From positions 1 to 35,470 of the forward strand of contig CAWFFB010000029.1 of the NCBI GenBank assembly GCA_963814975.1: DNA of 35,470 nucleotides. The letters run 5' to 3'. The notes under the pieces are model-generated. The model was given only the letters and a program-made list of their open reading frames with translations. It did no database searches and was not told where the DNA came from. Position 1 is the stretch's first letter. Each line of letters begins with the position of its first letter. Source of the DNA: CAVUXJ01 sp963814975 (GTDB lineage: Bacteria; Acidobacteriota; Vicinamibacteria; Vicinamibacterales; CAVVIG01). Of this stretch, positions 34,063 to 35,470 are shown in pieces. A program made the position numbers and the translations under genes.

Positions 34063-34751
34063 GAGTCACTCTCCTCGAGATATTGCCGAGCTTACAAAGC
34101 TGCGGGTGGCGTTTGAACGCAGACGAAGATAAACGCCGGTCGTGGAACACTTCTGGGTGCAACGGCACGCGCGGAACCCGGATTTCCGGTTTCGCGGCGT
34201 CCACTATTTCGTCACGCCGCTCCTCTGGCAGGCGACGGTTGATCTATCGGCCGTTCGACTCCGGGACTGTGGGGGGGCGAATCGCGCTCCGCCGTTCGCC
34301 TCAAAGCGCGTGCTGGACAATCAGCGATGACGGCCCCGGCTAGGCCGTCCCGGCGCTTTCCGTTTGCCAACCGAACCCGGCGTGGCCGCTGGTGAACGCT
34401 GACGTGGGCCCGTTCTGGGTTCCGTTGTGCTGGAGGTCGCTATCCGTGCGTTCTGCGCCGAAGTTGCCGGGCACGAACGATTTGAGACATCAGCCACGAC
34501 GGTTCCAGCTACAGAACAGATTCATTCGCCTTCTCGCCTTCGTGGTTCTGGCGATGAGCGAACGTATGTAGCGCACGTCATGGCTGCGTTGAAGGAAAGA
34601 GGGCTTGGACGAGATCACTAACCCAGGTGGTCACACTTTTTACAATTTGCGGCCGATGGGCCTCGTCAAATGACTGCAGGCTCGCGGACACCCATTGCGA
34701 TGAGCCTTCGACGCTAGATGTAGTTAAGTCGTTTAATATCTGATCTTTAAA
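34063..34751. other. No recognisable gene
   Basis: About 690 bases between the lipoprotein gene and the tRNA remnant. The short frames here lack family features. The last 120 bases are clearly richer in A and T than the surroundings (for example near 34,640-34,750), which is common next to integration sites. Confidence 0.35.
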
Positions 34752-34797
34752 TGGTGGGCGCTACTGGACTCAACCAGTGACCTCGTGCGTGTGAAGC
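34752..34797 (-). tRNA. 3'-half tRNA-Val(CAC) remnant, probable attachment site
   Basis: On the minus strand the bases run from an anticodon loop TTCACAC (anticodon CAC, with U33 and a purine at 37), through the 3' anticodon stem GCACG, variable loop GAGGT, a T-arm CACTGGTTGAGTCCAGT (one base short of the usual TTCGAGT loop), to the acceptor strand AGCGCCC and an encoded ACCA. The 5' half is absent: no GGGCGCT and no D-arm lie upstream, and the 5' anticodon stem does not pair. A copy running from the anticodon loop to CCA is what tyrosine-recombinase integration into a tRNA gene leaves behind. Confidence 0.6.
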
Positions 34798-35104
34798 GTC
34801 TGAGTATCGCGGTAGACAGCCGCGAGTGTGCGTTTTACACGCCGAAACGATCGGCGTGACGGTGAATCGTCGCGAGTCGTTGCGTCGTGTTCGTCCCTTC
34901 GTGGCAAAACGTGGCAAAAGGCTCATGCTGATGACGACGCCCGTGATCGGTCTAGAGACACGATCACCAACGGCGACCTCACACCCACCGACAGGGCGAT
35001 CCCGCGCGGTGGGGCAGTGTGAGGCGCGGGCCGGGCCTTCTCGACGACCTCGCAGCTTTGAATCTCTGAAATTCTTATGAATGGGACCGGAGGCACCATG
35101 ACGA
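34798..35104. other. Leader of the terminase gene; no recognisable gene
   Basis: About 300 bases between the tRNA remnant and the terminase. A short direct repeat, CGTGGCAAAA twice in tandem, lies at 34900-34919. No integrase is seen here or elsewhere in the window. Confidence 0.35.
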
Positions 35105-35470
35105 ATGTCTAGGGGCGACAAGCGATCAAACGACGTGCTGACGCCGAAACAGCAGCGATTCGTGGTCGAATATCTCATCGACCTCAACGCCTCCCAGGCG
35201 GCCATCCGGGCGGGCTACCGCCCTGACTCCGCGCGGCAGGCGGGCGAGAACCTGTCAAAACCTGACATTGCGGAGGCGATCCGCGCTGGCAAAGCGGGGC
35301 AGCTCGCCGAGGCCGGGTTGACGGCGGCTCGGGTGCTTGAGGAGCTTCGTCGGGTGGCCTTTGCGAATGTGCGGGACTACTGGGCCACGGACGGCTCGGC
35401 GAAGCATCCGAGCACCTTGACCGTCGAGCAAGGGCGGCACTCGCCGGCTTCGAGGTGCTCGCCATCGAGC
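35105..35470 (+). CDS. Phage terminase small subunit (partial; frameshift near the window end)
   Basis: ATG 35105 with GGAGG at 35089-35093. The N-terminal DNA-binding helices are typical of Terminase_2/XtmA: VLTPKQQRFVVEYLIDLNAS, then QAAIRAGYRPDSARQAGENL. A second helical part follows: LTAARVLEELRRVAFANVRD. Near 35,430 the frame changes: the expected continuation EQGAALAGFEVLAIE is found one base over. The small subunit recognises phage DNA for packaging and recruits the large subunit, which should follow outside the window. It marks a prophage or phage-like element next to the tRNA remnant. Confidence 0.85.
   Translation, partial: MSRGDKRSNDVLTPKQQRFVVEYLIDLNASQAAIRAGYRPDSARQAGENLSKPDIAEAIRAGKAGQLAEAGLTAARVLEELRRVAFANVRDYWATDGSAKHPSTLTVEQGRHSPASRCSPSS

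Noticed and set aside
34752..34860. A complete tRNA gene at this place
   Set aside because: Only the 3' half is present; the bases upstream cannot form the acceptor, D-arm or 5' anticodon stem.
34900..34919. Tandem CGTGGCAAAA as an iteron or start of a CRISPR array
   Set aside because: Only two adjacent copies with no spacers and no further units nearby; too short to support either.

Overview
This is a high-GC (roughly 60-65%) Gram-negative chromosomal window. Outer-membrane TonB receptors, a lipid-anchored OmpA/Pal-type protein, PQQ and Tat-exported periplasmic enzymes, a Wsp-type chemosensory operon and a Nik1-like HAMP-repeat kinase together suggest an Acidobacteriota-like bacterium (Vicinamibacteria would fit). 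That placement is an inference from gene content, not a phylogeny.

Layout. (1) 1-4.3 kb, envelope polysaccharide/lipid genes: the end of a membrane protein, a CDP-alcohol phosphatidyltransferase, a GT4 glycosyltransferase and a Wzx/MATE-type flippase with one frameshift. (2) 4.4-5.4 kb, a PepSY-TM protein. (3) 5.5-11.8 kb, minus strand, an overlapping operon reading from right to left: a gutted TonB receptor, a full TonB receptor, YfiR, a CHASE8-like/HAMP/HisKA/HATPase/REC/REC/Hpt hybrid kinase, and a single-receiver regulator with a Cys-rich tail. It looks like a YfiBNR-type periplasmic relay with a TonB receptor at the outer membrane and a phosphorelay as output. (4) 12.3-16.66 kb, plus strand, a Wsp-like array: MCP (wspA), CheW (wspB), CheR-TPR (wspC), a truncated CheW (wspD) and the back half of a CheA (wspE). 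It ends abruptly against (5) 16.66-18.06 kb, minus strand, the N-terminal HAMP array of a Nik1-like kinase that lacks its catalytic end. (6) 18.5-22.4 kb, an intact block: a PQQ dehydrogenase with a lanthanide-type Asp, a Tat-exported MsrP-type molybdoenzyme, and an MBL-fold protein with altered metal ligands. (7) 22.6-29.1 kb, a low-density region of small proteins: zinc ribbons, a coiled-coil protein, a phospho-acceptor-less receiver, PilZ, OsmC and a cold-shock-like protein. (8) 29.2-33.0 kb, mobile DNA: an IS5-type element, then an IS3 element interrupted by an IS110/IS1111 element. (9) 33.4-35.5 kb, an OmpA-like lipoprotein, a 3'-half tRNA-Val remnant and a phage terminase small subunit, suggesting the edge of an integrated element.

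Quality note. Conserved genes between about 6.1 and 16.7 kb, and the transposases, carry many +/-1 frameshifts. The 18.5-22.4 kb block carries none. At least two joins (about 16.13 and 16.66 kb) fuse parts of different genes. Some of this may be indel error or misassembly rather than biology. Composite coordinates are given for such genes and the breaks are described.
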